Source: Clostridia bacterium
Lineage (GTDB): Bacteria > Bacillota > Clostridia > Oscillospirales > Acutalibacteraceae
DNA: 33,181 nucleotides
Reading direction: 5' to 3'
Assembly (NCBI GenBank): GCA_017513525.1
Contig: JAFXFC010000006.1
Coordinates: 1 to 33,181 of the forward strand
The notes beneath the pieces were generated by a model. That model was not told where the DNA came from, ran no database searches, and saw only the letters and a list, made by a program, of their open reading frames with translations. Shown in pieces: positions 7,057 through 16,741 of the stretch (position 1 is the stretch's first letter; each line of letters starts with the position of its first letter). Position numbers and translations under genes: made by a program.

Positions 7057-8430
7057 TTATTTGCGTTCGGCTTCGTAATTTACGGGGATTTTTCTTAAAA
7101 GATTGCTGTCGTAGATGGGCACCCATTGGTCGCCTGTTTCGACTGTCTTTTTGAAGGTGTCCTTATCGAGAGCAACATTTATCTCATAAAGACCTTTAAG
7201 CTCGCCGCCCTCTTTATATACCGTATCCCAGAAAGCGTGATGTCCTATATAGGTGACAGATGAAGGGATATAAGCATAGGTCATGGCTTTATTGTAGCTG
7301 AATGCGTCAGTGCCTATATACTGAAGTCCCTCGGGGAAGGAGAGATAGGTTTCAAGTCCTTCGGCTGCCTCATATGAAGTATCGGTAACTGCCGATTCTG
7401 TCACATAGGTATAAAAATCTGACATATTGGGCATTTCAAAGAAGCCTAAGTTGTCTATTTTCTTAAGTCCCTCGGGGAGATAAACAGTTTTGAGATTTGA
7501 GTAGTTAAAGCAGAGCTCACCTACAGTTTCAACTGTTGAGGGGATAACATAGGTCATGACCTTTGTTTTATATTCCTCAAAAATGGGAGCGTAGTCCTCA
7601 GCGGAAATTATTTCCTTGTTTGAGGTGTCTCTCGGGGGATCTGCCCAGAGCTCTTTGGGATAACCGTACTTTTCTCTTAAATACTGATCATGATCACACG
7701 GATAGCATACTACCGTCTTTTTATCCTTTGTATAAAGAACACCGTCAATATCACAGTAGTTGGGATTATTTTCGTCAACCTCTATGTTTTTAAGAGCCCA
7801 GCAGGAATAAAATGCCTTACCGTCAATTTCAAGAACATTTTCACCGATATAAACGGTCTTTATGTAGCCGTCACCGTTAATGGCATATTCCTTAATTGAG
7901 GTAACGGGCTTTGACTTATCCTCGGTTATCTGAAATCTCGGGAATTTTTTCGCATTTTCAATTGCAGCGAGCTGCTCTTCTTTAAGAAGATATTTCTGAT
8001 ACTCTATAAATTCTTCCTTTGTTTTAAGGGGAGTTGCGGGAAGTGCATCGGGAGCATCCGTGAGTTTAATGTCAATATCGTTTTCCGAGCCGTCTTCGGG
8101 ATAAACTATATCGAGTGCATAGTTTATAGTAAGCTCTTCAATGTAGCCGGGATTTGAAAACTTTGTAAACTGATAGTTACCGTCAGAAATTTCTGCAAAG
8201 GTAAAGGTATCGGTTGCAAGAATGTAAAGGCTGAAGAACATTGAAAGAGATACGGAAATTACGATAACTATTATAAATACAGCCTTTTTAAGTCTGTAAT
8301 GAGAGTAGGGCTTATTTATGTGAGGAGCTGCCAGACCCTCTATTTTGTAGGTGTATATTTCGTCTTCGGGAATATCAAGTATTGTATCATCTGTGAGGAT
8401 GTTGTTCATTTTCTTTTCTTTTTTACTCAT
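7057..8430 (-). CDS. membrane-anchored leucine-rich-repeat (LRR_5/BspA-type) protein
   Basis: A 457-residue protein with a cytoplasmic N-terminal tail, one membrane segment (about residues 49-72, rich in I and V) and a large outside part. That part carries irregular LRR_5 units such as VYIGENVLEIDGKAFYSCWALKNIEV, VIPSTVETVGELCF, VYLPEGLKKIDNLGF and FPEGLQYIGTDAF. BspA-type repeats typically bind proteins or glycans at the cell surface; no enzyme motif is seen. The ATG at 8430 is preferred over an upstream extension because AAGGAGG lies 8 bases before it. The gene starts 13 bases after the transporter stop and its ribosome site overlaps that stop, so the two are co-transcribed and probably translationally coupled. 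Ligand unknown. Confidence 0.82.
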   Translation of the reverse strand: MSKKEKKMNNILTDDTILDIPEDEIYTYKIEGLAAPHINKPYSHYRLKKAVFIIVIVISVSLSMFFSLYILATDTFTFAEISDGNYQFTKFSNPGYIEELTINYALDIVYPEDGSENDIDIKLTDAPDALPATPLKTKEEFIEYQKYLLKEEQLAAIENAKKFPRFQITEDKSKPVTSIKEYAINGDGYIKTVYIGENVLEIDGKAFYSCWALKNIEVDENNPNYCDIDGVLYTKDKKTVVCYPCDHDQYLREKYGYPKELWADPPRDTSNKEIISAEDYAPIFEEYKTKVMTYVIPSTVETVGELCFNYSNLKTVYLPEGLKKIDNLGFFEMPNMSDFYTYVTESAVTDTSYEAAEGLETYLSFPEGLQYIGTDAFSYNKAMTYAYIPSSVTYIGHHAFWDTVYKEGGELKGLYEINVALDKDTFKKTVETGDQWVPIYDSNLLRKIPVNYEAERK

Positions 8431-8443
8431 AACGCAATCCTCC

Positions 8444-10201
8444 TTAACCTTTATATCCGCCCGAAACGGTTTCGCCCTGCTCAAGCGCTCTCTTTTCGAC
8501 TACTTCTGCACGGCGCTTCAATACCTGCATAACCTTGTTCTGCTTATTGGTGTCATAGTCCCAGAAAATATAGGGAAGTGTCATAAGCAAGAAGCCTACA
8601 ACGTCAATGAGAAGCGGAACTACAACAATTTTAAGTCTTGCTTCATCAAGGAAAAGAATATCCCAGTTGCTGTTAAAGCCGTAGGAGAGAAGAAGAAGAG
8701 GGATAATAAGTCCTACAAAGGAAGTAATAGGACCTGTGAACCAGCCGAAAATGCCTGAGAAGCTCTCAAGTCTTTCACCTGAAAGATACATCTGATAGTC
8801 ATTGATACGGACATTCATATCGTGACCTGCAGAGGTGGGAACGGTCTTAGTCATTTCCATTAAGAACATAACAATACAGCAGACTGTACCGCAGATTACA
8901 AGATTATCACCGCAGAACCAAATAGCGGCAACAAGTGCGCCGTTACCGATAGCTCTCGTTAACTGATAGAATATCATTATCTGCTTATAGGAAAATCTCT
9001 TTAAGAAATAGGGAGTTAAAAGATCCGGCGGTGTACCTGCAAAGGATATCACCAGCTGAATTATTGAGTAGGGAAGACCTGCAAGACGGAAGGTGTAAAG
9101 ATAGAGAATACTTGTAAAGACAAGCATACCGTTTCCGAGTGAGTCCAAAAGTCCTACCATGGTGTTTATCCAGCGGTATTTATTGTGAAGCACGCCGAAC
9201 ATGCCGTCCCAGAACTTGATATTGACCTTCTTTTCAAGTGGCGGCTGAGGAATTCTTTCCTTGATACGCCCTGCAAAGAACATAGTAAGAGCAGCACACG
9301 CAATAAATGTTCCGGGGATAACCCAGCGGAAGAAGTTTATATCTGCCCATTCGTCTTTAAGAGTGCCGACGATTGCGGGAAGTATCAATGTCATAATGGT
9401 ATGTAAGAAGTGAGAAAGCTTAACGGGATATGTTCTTACAAGAATTCTTTCGTTGAGATTGGGAGAGATGCTTTGTGTTGTGGTTTCAAGAACATTACCG
9501 AAGCCGAATACATTGTAGCAGGCAAAGAGAAGATTTGCTGCCCATACACGGGTGGAAACATCGGGAATGTTATAAAGAGGAAGCCAACCGATAAGTATAA
9601 CGGTGATACACTTGGGGATAACATCGGAATAAAGAGAATACTTGTATCTGCCGTATTTGGGAATAAGCTTTTTACGCCAGAAAATATTTCTTGCTCCTAC
9701 CCAGCCCGAGTACAGGAAATGTGTACCGAATACCTTAAAGCAGGCGGTGGCACTCATGCCCTCAAGAGAGTTCAAGTAAATAATAAATTTGCTGTTGGGG
9801 TCGAAAAGCGCGGAAACATCAAAAAGTATCAGCGACAGCCCGAATAAAGCCATCGATATATAGACGGCATATAGCTTTTTCTCGGTCTTACCCGGCAAAA
9901 AGCCTAAGTTGTCGCATACAAACCACCATATAAGGGCAGTAACATAGCCCAACGGCATATTGATAATGCTTATAATGGAGAATGTGAGATAGGGCAGCTT
10001 ATAATGGTGCATTATAAGGAAACAGCCCGTTGCAAAATAAATGTACTCCAATACCTTGGAGGCTGTGTAGTTAGAGCCTACTGCCACGAAAATGTCCCTG
10101 TATTCCTTATAAGGAACATATTTACCCTCAGCAGGAGTGCTCCAGTGTGTCTTTACTTCAGTAAAAAAGTTCTGAAGGGTCTCTTTATTTACCTTAGCCA
10201 T
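8444..10201 (-). CDS. MFS/GPH-type membrane transporter
   Basis: A 585-residue polytopic protein with about 12 hydrophobic segments, a central cytoplasmic loop (around KERIPQPPLEKKVNIKFWDG) and a charged C-terminal tail, as in the major facilitator superfamily and its glycoside-pentoside-hexuronide branch. Substrate cannot be read from the sequence; sugar or glycoside uptake would fit the glycosidases elsewhere in the window, but that is only inference. The start has AAAGGAGAGG 6 bases upstream and a good promoter behind it. It is the first gene of an operon with the LRR protein, an unusual pairing that suggests a joint role at the cell surface. Confidence 0.75.
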   Translation of the reverse strand: MAKVNKETLQNFFTEVKTHWSTPAEGKYVPYKEYRDIFVAVGSNYTASKVLEYIYFATGCFLIMHHYKLPYLTFSIISIINMPLGYVTALIWWFVCDNLGFLPGKTEKKLYAVYISMALFGLSLILFDVSALFDPNSKFIIYLNSLEGMSATACFKVFGTHFLYSGWVGARNIFWRKKLIPKYGRYKYSLYSDVIPKCITVILIGWLPLYNIPDVSTRVWAANLLFACYNVFGFGNVLETTTQSISPNLNERILVRTYPVKLSHFLHTIMTLILPAIVGTLKDEWADINFFRWVIPGTFIACAALTMFFAGRIKERIPQPPLEKKVNIKFWDGMFGVLHNKYRWINTMVGLLDSLGNGMLVFTSILYLYTFRLAGLPYSIIQLVISFAGTPPDLLTPYFLKRFSYKQIMIFYQLTRAIGNGALVAAIWFCGDNLVICGTVCCIVMFLMEMTKTVPTSAGHDMNVRINDYQMYLSGERLESFSGIFGWFTGPITSFVGLIIPLLLLSYGFNSNWDILFLDEARLKIVVVPLLIDVVGFLLMTLPYIFWDYDTNKQNKVMQVLKRRAEVVEKRALEQGETVSGGYKG

Positions 10202-10230
10202 AACACCTCTCCTTTTTCTTTATTAAATAC

Positions 10231-10259
10231 ATAATACTATATATCTGTAAAAAACTCAA
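10231..10259 (-). promoter_or_regulatory. sigma-A promoter of the transporter-LRR operon
   Basis: Minus-strand TTGAGT (10254-10259), 17-base spacer, TATTAT (10231-10236), about 30 bases before the ATG. Confidence 0.7.
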
Positions 10260-10261
10260 CT

Positions 10262-10730
10262 TAAAAAATTTTCTCCGAACTCCGAATTAATTTTACCTAA
10301 AAAATATATTTCCTCTGAGGATAAAAATTCTCCGTAGGGGAGGGGTTCCCCCTCCCGTAAGTGGGGAGAAGATAATTGATTATAAGAATTTTTATATGGG
10401 GAAGCATGAGTTTGCATTTTTGCTTTTAAGAAAAATGTAAATTTTTTAAGTTACAAATCCTCGGTGGCGGGAGGGGAGACCCCTTGCGGGAGGGGAGACC
10501 CCTCCCCTACGGTTGAGGTTCCCACGATGCCTCGACTGCCGAGGTATCACCTTCCAAGAACCGCAAGACGGAAATTCTCTTTACCTCCGAAATCCGACCT
10601 CTTTACTATTAAGTAATAAGTAAGAAGTAATAGTGAAGGGTGCCTCTGTCGGAAGGCTTACGCTCTATTTAAAATGCCGACCGCAGGTCCCGAAATTCCG
10701 AATTCCGAATTCCGAATTTTCTCCGACCTT
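10262..10730. repeat. repeat-filled intergenic region with a MITE-like element
   Basis: No gene is visible. 10334-10511 is a MITE-like unit: a GTAGGGGAGGGG palindrome at the left, a body with ATTGATTATAAGAATTTTTAT, and CCCCTCCCCTAC at the right, partly duplicated (10468-10511). It is followed by an inverted GCCTCGACTGCCGAGGTATC hairpin, a GGAAGGCTTACGCTCTATTT core fragment (10650-10670) and the GCCGACCGCAGGTCC module with CCGAATT iterations (10671-10729). The last module begins directly at the MATE stop codon. Confidence 0.75.
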
Positions 10731-12089
10731 TTACGAAACAATTTTAGTCTTCAACAGGTCTGTCCGCTTATAATATATCATCGTTGCAAGTGAGCATACA
10801 GCCCAGCCTGCAGGATAGCCGAGTGCTATGGGGATTATTTCATTCGCAATAAAGTTTGCCATGATATAAAGATATATCTGACGGAATACCACGAATGAGA
10901 GAATCATTATCAGCATTGGTACTTTACTGTTGCCCGCACCTCTGAGTGCTGCCGAATATACCTGATTGAAGCAGCACAGAAGATAAAAGGGCGAAATCCA
11001 GCGGATAAGAAGCGTGCTGTATTCAATGACCTCGGGCTTATCGTTAAAGAAAGCAGCGGCATATGGTGCGAATGCAACAAGTATCAGCATAATGACAGCC
11101 GTACATATAAGTGACATCGCTGACGCCATTCGGACGCCCTTTTTCGCTCTTTCTACATTTCCTATACCGAGGTTCTGTCCCATAAAGGTGGTAGCGGCAA
11201 GAGAAATTGACTGCATGGGTAAGAACATAAACTGGTCAAGCTTCGCGTATGTTGTCCAGCCGGCCATTATATTCTGACCGAAGTAGTTTATATATGACTG
11301 CACGAAAACATTTGAAAATGAGGTTATTGCCATCTGAAGTGCGGCGGGAATGCCTATCTTCATAATAAGCTTAATTTGCTCCTTTGAAATTCCAAGCTCT
11401 CTGAAGGATACCTTTATGCACGAATCCGAGTGAACGAGCGTTATCATAACGAGAATCGCTGAAATGCCCTGCGCTATTATTGTAGCATACGCTACACCTG
11501 CAACGCCCATTTTTAATACGAGTACGAAAACAAGGTCAAGCACCGTATTGATAACAGCAGATACAACAAGATAGAAGAAAGGCCGCTTTGAGTCGCCTAT
11601 AGCTCTTAAAATTCCTGCTCCCATGTTATAGATCATAAGTCCTATAACGCCTGCAAAATATATTGTAAGATAGGTTTTCGCTTCGGGAATGACTTCTTCG
11701 GGCATTTTCATAAGAGTTAACATAAACGGTGTCATAAGAATACCCAGCACCGTAAATATTACCGCCATTATAAGTGTCAGTGTAACACAGGTGTGCACAG
11801 CCTTCTGAACCTTATCGAACTGCTTTGCGCCGTAAAACTGGGAAACTACGACACCCGCACCGCTCGAAAGACCTAAAAATATACCTATGAGCATATTTAT
11901 AACGGGACCCACGGAGCCGACTGCCGAATAAGCCTCGTTTGTTGTAAAATTGCCGACGACCCATGTATCGACGGTATTATATAATTGCTGAAAAACATTT
12001 CCGACAAGAAGAGGTATGGAAAATATAATAAGATGTTTTATTATATTACCCTCTGTCATGTCAATGTCGCGTTTTTTGGTAATTGTCAT
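10731..12089 (-). CDS. MATE-family efflux transporter
   Basis: A 452-residue membrane protein of the multidrug and toxic compound extrusion family. It opens with the family pattern TEGNIIKHLIIFSIPLLVGNVFQQLYNTVDTWVVG and repeats this layout in its second half (MKIGIPAALQMAITSFSNVF), giving two six-helix bundles. Members export cationic drugs or metabolites using sodium or proton gradients; the substrate here is unknown. The ATG overlaps the stop of the upstream hydrolase (ATGA), so the two genes are translationally coupled. Length is normal for the family. Confidence 0.92.
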   Translation of the reverse strand: MTITKKRDIDMTEGNIIKHLIIFSIPLLVGNVFQQLYNTVDTWVVGNFTTNEAYSAVGSVGPVINMLIGIFLGLSSGAGVVVSQFYGAKQFDKVQKAVHTCVTLTLIMAVIFTVLGILMTPFMLTLMKMPEEVIPEAKTYLTIYFAGVIGLMIYNMGAGILRAIGDSKRPFFYLVVSAVINTVLDLVFVLVLKMGVAGVAYATIIAQGISAILVMITLVHSDSCIKVSFRELGISKEQIKLIMKIGIPAALQMAITSFSNVFVQSYINYFGQNIMAGWTTYAKLDQFMFLPMQSISLAATTFMGQNLGIGNVERAKKGVRMASAMSLICTAVIMLILVAFAPYAAAFFNDKPEVIEYSTLLIRWISPFYLLCCFNQVYSAALRGAGNSKVPMLIMILSFVVFRQIYLYIMANFIANEIIPIALGYPAGWAVCSLATMIYYKRTDLLKTKIVS

Positions 12090-13063
12090 AATGCTATGTA
12101 CTCTTTCACGAAATTATATACGTTAGTCCAATAAAGCTTGGGATTTTTTGTTGAGGATTCTGCGTGCGCGGCTCCCTTTACCGTAAAGAATTCCTTTTCG
12201 GCGGCACAGGCGGAATATACTTCATCGAGCATTGAAAACGGCACGAAATCGTCAGATTCGCCGTGTACGAAAAGGGTAGGCGTTTCGGAATATTTAACCG
12301 CCTCCACGGGAGCACATTTCTTGAAATTGAAATTGCCTCTCATTTCTGAATAACGGCTTATCACGGGAAGTAAGGGTAATGCCACGGGTGACATCTGATG
12401 CTTTGTTACATGAGAGTATTCCTCAAACACACTTGTAAAGCCGCAGTCAGCCACGGCACATTTTACATTTTTGGGGAGCTTTTCGCCTGTTATAAGCATA
12501 GTTGTTGCCGCACCCATGCTCTCGCCGTGAAGAGCTATCTTAGCATCGGGATTAAGAGTGAGTATGTAATTTATCCAGTCAATTCCCATATATCTGTCGT
12601 GATAACCCATAGAGCAATATCTGTGCTCATCCTCTGCGTGGCCTATCATAGAGGGGAGTATGCAGTTAAAGCCCATTTGGGCGTATGCGTAGGCATAGTG
12701 ATACATTCCGCCTGGACCCGAGGTGTAGCCGTGGAAAATAATTGCCCATTTTTCGGGATGACCGTTATCGAAAACCTTTGCGTGTCGCTTAAGGCCGTTT
12801 TCATTTGTAATATATACATCTGCCGCAGTGTGAGTGCTGAGCCAGCTTTCTACAGCCTTATTAAAGCCTGAGGTATCGGGAAGACTTTCCTGTATTTGTT
12901 CCTTCTCTTCTTCGGAGAGCTCCTTTTCCATAGGCGGAAATTTTTCACCTATCTTAGCGGCAAATCTGATATTCAAGAGAAATTCATAAACAACGGTACT
13001 GAAAACACCGAGAATAGCTGTGGTTCCCACTGCTACCTTCATAAGATTTTTTACTGTTGACAT
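12086..13063 (-). CDS. membrane-anchored alpha/beta hydrolase
   Basis: A 325-residue protein with an N-terminal hydrophobic segment (residues 5-30) that is an uncleaved anchor or signal. The alpha/beta hydrolase fold shows the oxyanion HG (111-112), the nucleophile elbow GESMG (S182), the acid in HGESDDFVP (D271) and the histidine in GAAHAES (H300). Relatives of this type act as esterases, lipases or peptidases; the substrate is not predictable. The start has GGGGTG about 6 bases upstream, and the gene overlaps the MATE gene by 4 bases. Pairing with an exporter suggests processing of an exported compound, but this is inference. Confidence 0.88.
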   Translation of the reverse strand: MSTVKNLMKVAVGTTAILGVFSTVVYEFLLNIRFAAKIGEKFPPMEKELSEEEKEQIQESLPDTSGFNKAVESWLSTHTAADVYITNENGLKRHAKVFDNGHPEKWAIIFHGYTSGPGGMYHYAYAYAQMGFNCILPSMIGHAEDEHRYCSMGYHDRYMGIDWINYILTLNPDAKIALHGESMGAATTMLITGEKLPKNVKCAVADCGFTSVFEEYSHVTKHQMSPVALPLLPVISRYSEMRGNFNFKKCAPVEAVKYSETPTLFVHGESDDFVPFSMLDEVYSACAAEKEFFTVKGAAHAESSTKNPKLYWTNVYNFVKEYIAL

Positions 13064-13078
13064 AAAAACACCCCGTTG

Positions 13079-13445
<367 letters not shown>

Positions 13446-13447
13446 TT

Positions 13448-15589
13448 TTATTTCATTGTTAATGATATTCGTTTCTTTGCAGTGTCTACAGATAAAACCT
13501 TAACCTTAACTACATCTCCAACTTTGAGCACCTCTGAGGGGTGCTTGATGTAGCGGTTTGTGATTTGTGAAATATGGACAAGTCCGTCCTGATGTACGCC
13601 GATATCTACGAAAACGCCGAAATCTATTACATTTCTTACAGTGCCCTGAAGCTCCATGCCCTCTCTTAAATCTTCCATTGAGAGAATATCTGAACGAAGC
13701 ATGGGGGCGGGAAGTGCATCTCTTATATCACGGCCGGGCTTTTTAAGCTCACTCGCGATATCCTTTATTGTTGGAATACCGACACCGCATTCGTCCGCGG
13801 CTTTAGTGATACCGTAAATTTCAAGCTTTTCTTCAATATCAGCCGCACCGTTTGAAGATAAGCTTTTTTCGTCTATTCCGAGAATTGAAAGAAGCTTTTT
13901 AGCAGCTTCATAGGATTCGGGATGAACTGCCGTATTATCGAGTGTTTCCTTGCCGCCCGGAATACGAAGGAAGCCTGCACACTGTTCATATGCCTTGGGG
14001 CCTAAGCCCTTTACCTTTTTAAGTCCCGTTCTCGAAGAAAATGCACCGTTTTCGTCACGGTAAGTAACTATATTTTTAGCTGTTGCGGCAGTAATTCCCG
14101 AAACATATTTAAGAAGTGAGGGCGAAGCGGTATTAAGGTCAACGCCGACAGAGTTTACGCAGTCTTCAACAACACCCGAAAGGGAGTCTTCAAGTCTTGC
14201 CTGCGGTAGGTCATGCTGATACTGACCGACACCTATGGATTTCGGGTCTATTTTTACAAGCTCCGATAAGGGATCCTGTAATCTTCTTGCAATGGAAACC
14301 GCAGAACGCAGTGAAACATCAAATTCGGGGAACTCCTGTGCACCGAGCTTTGAAGCCGAATATACGGATGCACCCGCTTCGTTTACAACCATATAAGTGA
14401 CATTTCCGCCGTATTCTTTAATTGTGTCTGCAACGAAAATTTCTGCTTCCTTTGAGGCAGTGCCGTTACCTATAGATATGCAGTTGACAGCATATTTTTT
14501 TATCCATTCGTGAACCTTAGATGCCGATTCCTCTTTTTTGTTCTGAGGGGGAGTGGGATAAATAACGCCCGTTGAAAGCACCTTGCCGTTTTCGTCAACA
14601 ACTGCTATCTTACAGCCTGTTCTGTAAGCGGGGTCAACCGCAAGAACTCTTTTACCCTTAATGGGCGGCTGCATAAGAAGAGGCTTTAAGTTCTGTCCGA
14701 ACATCTTTATAGCTTGTTCAGAAGCCTTATCTGTCAGCATATTTCTTATTTCTCTTTCAACTGAGGGGAAAACAAGACGCTGGTAGCTGTCAAGAGCTGC
14801 TTCTTTCACAAACTGAGTTGTGATGCTGCCCGATTTTACAAAATAGCGGTAGAATATGCCCATAGCCGCAAAATCTTCAATTTCAAGTGAGATTTTAAGA
14901 AAATCCTCGTTTTCACCGCGGTTTATAGCAAGTATTCTGTGACTGGGGATTTTTGATACAGCCTCCGAATAATCATAATACATTGAATATACGGAATCTT
15001 CTTCGGTCTTAGCTTTACTTTTAATAACGCCCTTTGCCGAAATGAGCTCCTTAAGGTCATGTCTTATTTCGGGAGAATCGGACATGATTTCAGCAATAAT
15101 GTCATTAGCACCCTGTAAAGCCGTTTCAATATCGGGAACTTCCTTTTCTTCGTCTATGAAGGGAAGTGCCATATCCTCTATTGTGCCCTCAGTTTTTTCC
15201 TGAGCGAGAATTTCCAAGGCTAAAGGCTCGAGTCCTCTTTCCTTTGCAATAGTAGCTCTCGTGCGGCGCTTCTGCTTATAAGGACGGTAAATGTCTTCAA
15301 GGACTGCGAGAGTTTCAGCTGCAAAAATTGCCTCTCTCAGTTCATCCGTCATTTTGCCGAGCTCTTCAATGTGAGCGGCATAGTCCTCTTTTTTCTTTTC
15401 AAGACCTCTGAGATACTGAAGTCTGTCAGCTATCTCACGAAGAAGCTGGTCATCACATGAGCCGTGCATCTCTTTTCTGTATCGGGCAATAAAGGGAATG
15501 GTATTGCCGTCGTCAATAAGTGTTATGATGTTTTCCATGTGCTCCGAACGCACCGGAAACTCAGAGCAAAGCTTTTCTTTAATATCCAT
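13448..15589 (-). CDS. tex: Tex-family RNA-binding transcription accessory protein
   Basis: A 713-residue cytoplasmic protein of the Tex/YhgF family, which binds nucleic acid and affects transcription elongation and RNA turnover. Domains in order: helical N-terminal part with FIARYRKEMHGSCDDQ, YqgF/RNase H-like domain (RVLAVDPAYRTGCKIAVVD), helix-hairpin-helix region (GITAATAKNIVTYR, LKKVKGLGPKAYEQCAGF) and a C-terminal S1 domain (LQGTVRNVIDFGVFVDIGV). Length is typical. The ATG at 15589 with TTGGAGAT upstream is preferred over a start 8 codons earlier. The next upstream sequence is a full nested-hairpin element, so the gene either has its own promoter there or reads through from rsmI. Confidence 0.94.
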   Translation of the reverse strand: MDIKEKLCSEFPVRSEHMENIITLIDDGNTIPFIARYRKEMHGSCDDQLLREIADRLQYLRGLEKKKEDYAAHIEELGKMTDELREAIFAAETLAVLEDIYRPYKQKRRTRATIAKERGLEPLALEILAQEKTEGTIEDMALPFIDEEKEVPDIETALQGANDIIAEIMSDSPEIRHDLKELISAKGVIKSKAKTEEDSVYSMYYDYSEAVSKIPSHRILAINRGENEDFLKISLEIEDFAAMGIFYRYFVKSGSITTQFVKEAALDSYQRLVFPSVEREIRNMLTDKASEQAIKMFGQNLKPLLMQPPIKGKRVLAVDPAYRTGCKIAVVDENGKVLSTGVIYPTPPQNKKEESASKVHEWIKKYAVNCISIGNGTASKEAEIFVADTIKEYGGNVTYMVVNEAGASVYSASKLGAQEFPEFDVSLRSAVSIARRLQDPLSELVKIDPKSIGVGQYQHDLPQARLEDSLSGVVEDCVNSVGVDLNTASPSLLKYVSGITAATAKNIVTYRDENGAFSSRTGLKKVKGLGPKAYEQCAGFLRIPGGKETLDNTAVHPESYEAAKKLLSILGIDEKSLSSNGAADIEEKLEIYGITKAADECGVGIPTIKDIASELKKPGRDIRDALPAPMLRSDILSMEDLREGMELQGTVRNVIDFGVFVDIGVHQDGLVHISQITNRYIKHPSEVLKVGDVVKVKVLSVDTAKKRISLTMK

Positions 15590-15608
15590 AAAAATCTCCA
15601 ATCCATAA

Positions 15609-15911
15609 ATCAAAATTTATCGTTCCGATAAATTTTGATGCGATATTCTTTGCTACGCAAAGAGCGATATTTTTGTTTACACAAAAGCGATATTGCCCTA
15701 CGGTCAGCGATATTTTTGCTCACACAAAAGCGATGGGACCTGCGGTCGGCATTATATTAGAGCGACAGCGGAATAAGGCGTAAGCCTTCCAACGCATTTG
15801 CCGAAGGCAAATATATCGCTCGCCGAAGACGAATATCGCTGTGCGAAGCACAATATCGCTCGCACGCAAGTGCGAATATAACATCATAATTTAGCTTCGC
15901 TAAATTATGAT
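15609..15911. repeat. full nested-hairpin element, GCGATAT dialect (303 bp)
   Basis: Ends are terminal hairpins: 15609-15639 (ATCAAAATTTATCG arms) and 15883-15911 (ATCATAATTTAGC arms). Left arm: GCGATAT spacers at 15640, 15664, 15687 and 15707 and GCGAT at 15730, with four different mini-hairpins between them. Core: GGGACCTGCGGTCGGC, then AGAGCGACAGCGGAATAAGGCG, then TAAGCCTTCC. Right arm: four mini-hairpins separated by the complementary ATATCGC (15813, 15833, 15853), closing with ATATAAC (15876). The arms are symmetric, so spacers can pair in nested order. The right hairpin overlaps the 3' end and stop codon of rsmI. Confidence 0.88.
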
Positions 15912-16727
15912 CTGTTTGTATATTTCACTTTTTTTTGTTCCCGTTTCCTTTGCAGCTTTTTTTGCGGCTTCGTTTACACTGAAGCCTTCTTCAATATAGC
16001 TTTTTGCAAGTTCAACAGGATCAATTTCTTCCTCTTCGGATGTGAGCTCTTCTTTTGATTTTGCTTCAATTATGATAACATATTCACCCTTTAATTTTAT
16101 GCCGTCATACTTGCCGTCAAATTCCGAAAGAGTGCCGAATTCTATATTTTCATGTATTTTTGTAAGCTCTTTTATAAGAGCGATTTTTCTGTCTCCGAGT
16201 GTCACATATAAATCGTGAAGCGTTGCCGCAAGCTTATGCGGTGCTTCATAAAATACCATGGTCTTACGCTCTGTCTTAATTTCTTCAAGATGCTCTCTTC
16301 TTTTTGGCTTGTTGCCTGTCAAAAAGCCCTCAAAGGTAAAGCGTGACACCTCAAGTCCCGAAAGTGCCAGTGCCGTAATAATAGCACTGGGTCCGGGGAC
16401 GGTATTCACCTTTATCCCGCTTTCATGGCAAAGTCGTACAAGGTCCTGTCCGGGGTCAGAAATTGCAGGCATACCCGCATCACTCACGAGAGCACAGCTT
16501 TCACCCTGTAAAATTCTCTCAACAATAGACGGTCCCTTTTCGGCACGGTTATGCTCATGATAGGCTATGAGCTTATTTTTTATATCAAAGTAATTAAGAA
16601 GCTTTATTGTAACTCTCGTATCCTCTGCGGCAATAAAATCCACCGTGCGAAGTGTTTCCACGGCACGGGGAGAAAAATCTCCTAAATTGCCGATAGGCGT
16701 ACCTACAACAAATAATTCTCCTGCCAT
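15900..16727 (-). CDS. rsmI: 16S rRNA (cytidine(1402)-2'-O)-methyltransferase
   Basis: A 275-residue tetrapyrrole-methylase-fold enzyme that methylates the ribose of C1402 in 16S rRNA, in the ribosomal P site. Seen: the N-terminal LFVVGTPIGNLGDFSPRAVE, AAEDTRVT, AYHEHN, and the SAM-site ALVSDAGMPAISDPG. The C-terminal tail EEEEIDPVELAKSYIEEGFSVNEAAKKAAKETGTKKSEIYK is the usual RsmI C-terminal helix region. Start has GGAGGT 6 bases upstream. The last residues (QIII) and TAG stop are encoded within the terminal hairpin of a repeat element, suggesting that the element reshaped the end of the gene. Gene order trmN - small gene - rsmI matches yabB-yazA-yabC of Bacillus. Confidence 0.95.
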   Translation of the reverse strand: MAGELFVVGTPIGNLGDFSPRAVETLRTVDFIAAEDTRVTIKLLNYFDIKNKLIAYHEHNRAEKGPSIVERILQGESCALVSDAGMPAISDPGQDLVRLCHESGIKVNTVPGPSAIITALALSGLEVSRFTFEGFLTGNKPKRREHLEEIKTERKTMVFYEAPHKLAATLHDLYVTLGDRKIALIKELTKIHENIEFGTLSEFDGKYDGIKLKGEYVIIIEAKSKEELTSEEEEIDPVELAKSYIEEGFSVNEAAKKAAKETGTKKSEIYKQIII

Positions 16728-16741
16728 AAATACCTCCGTAG

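Noticed and set aside
6554..7154. Two short plus-strand reading frames across the duplicated repeat
   Set aside because: They share the repeat-derived segment in different frames, lack good ribosome sites and the second runs antisense into the LRR gene.
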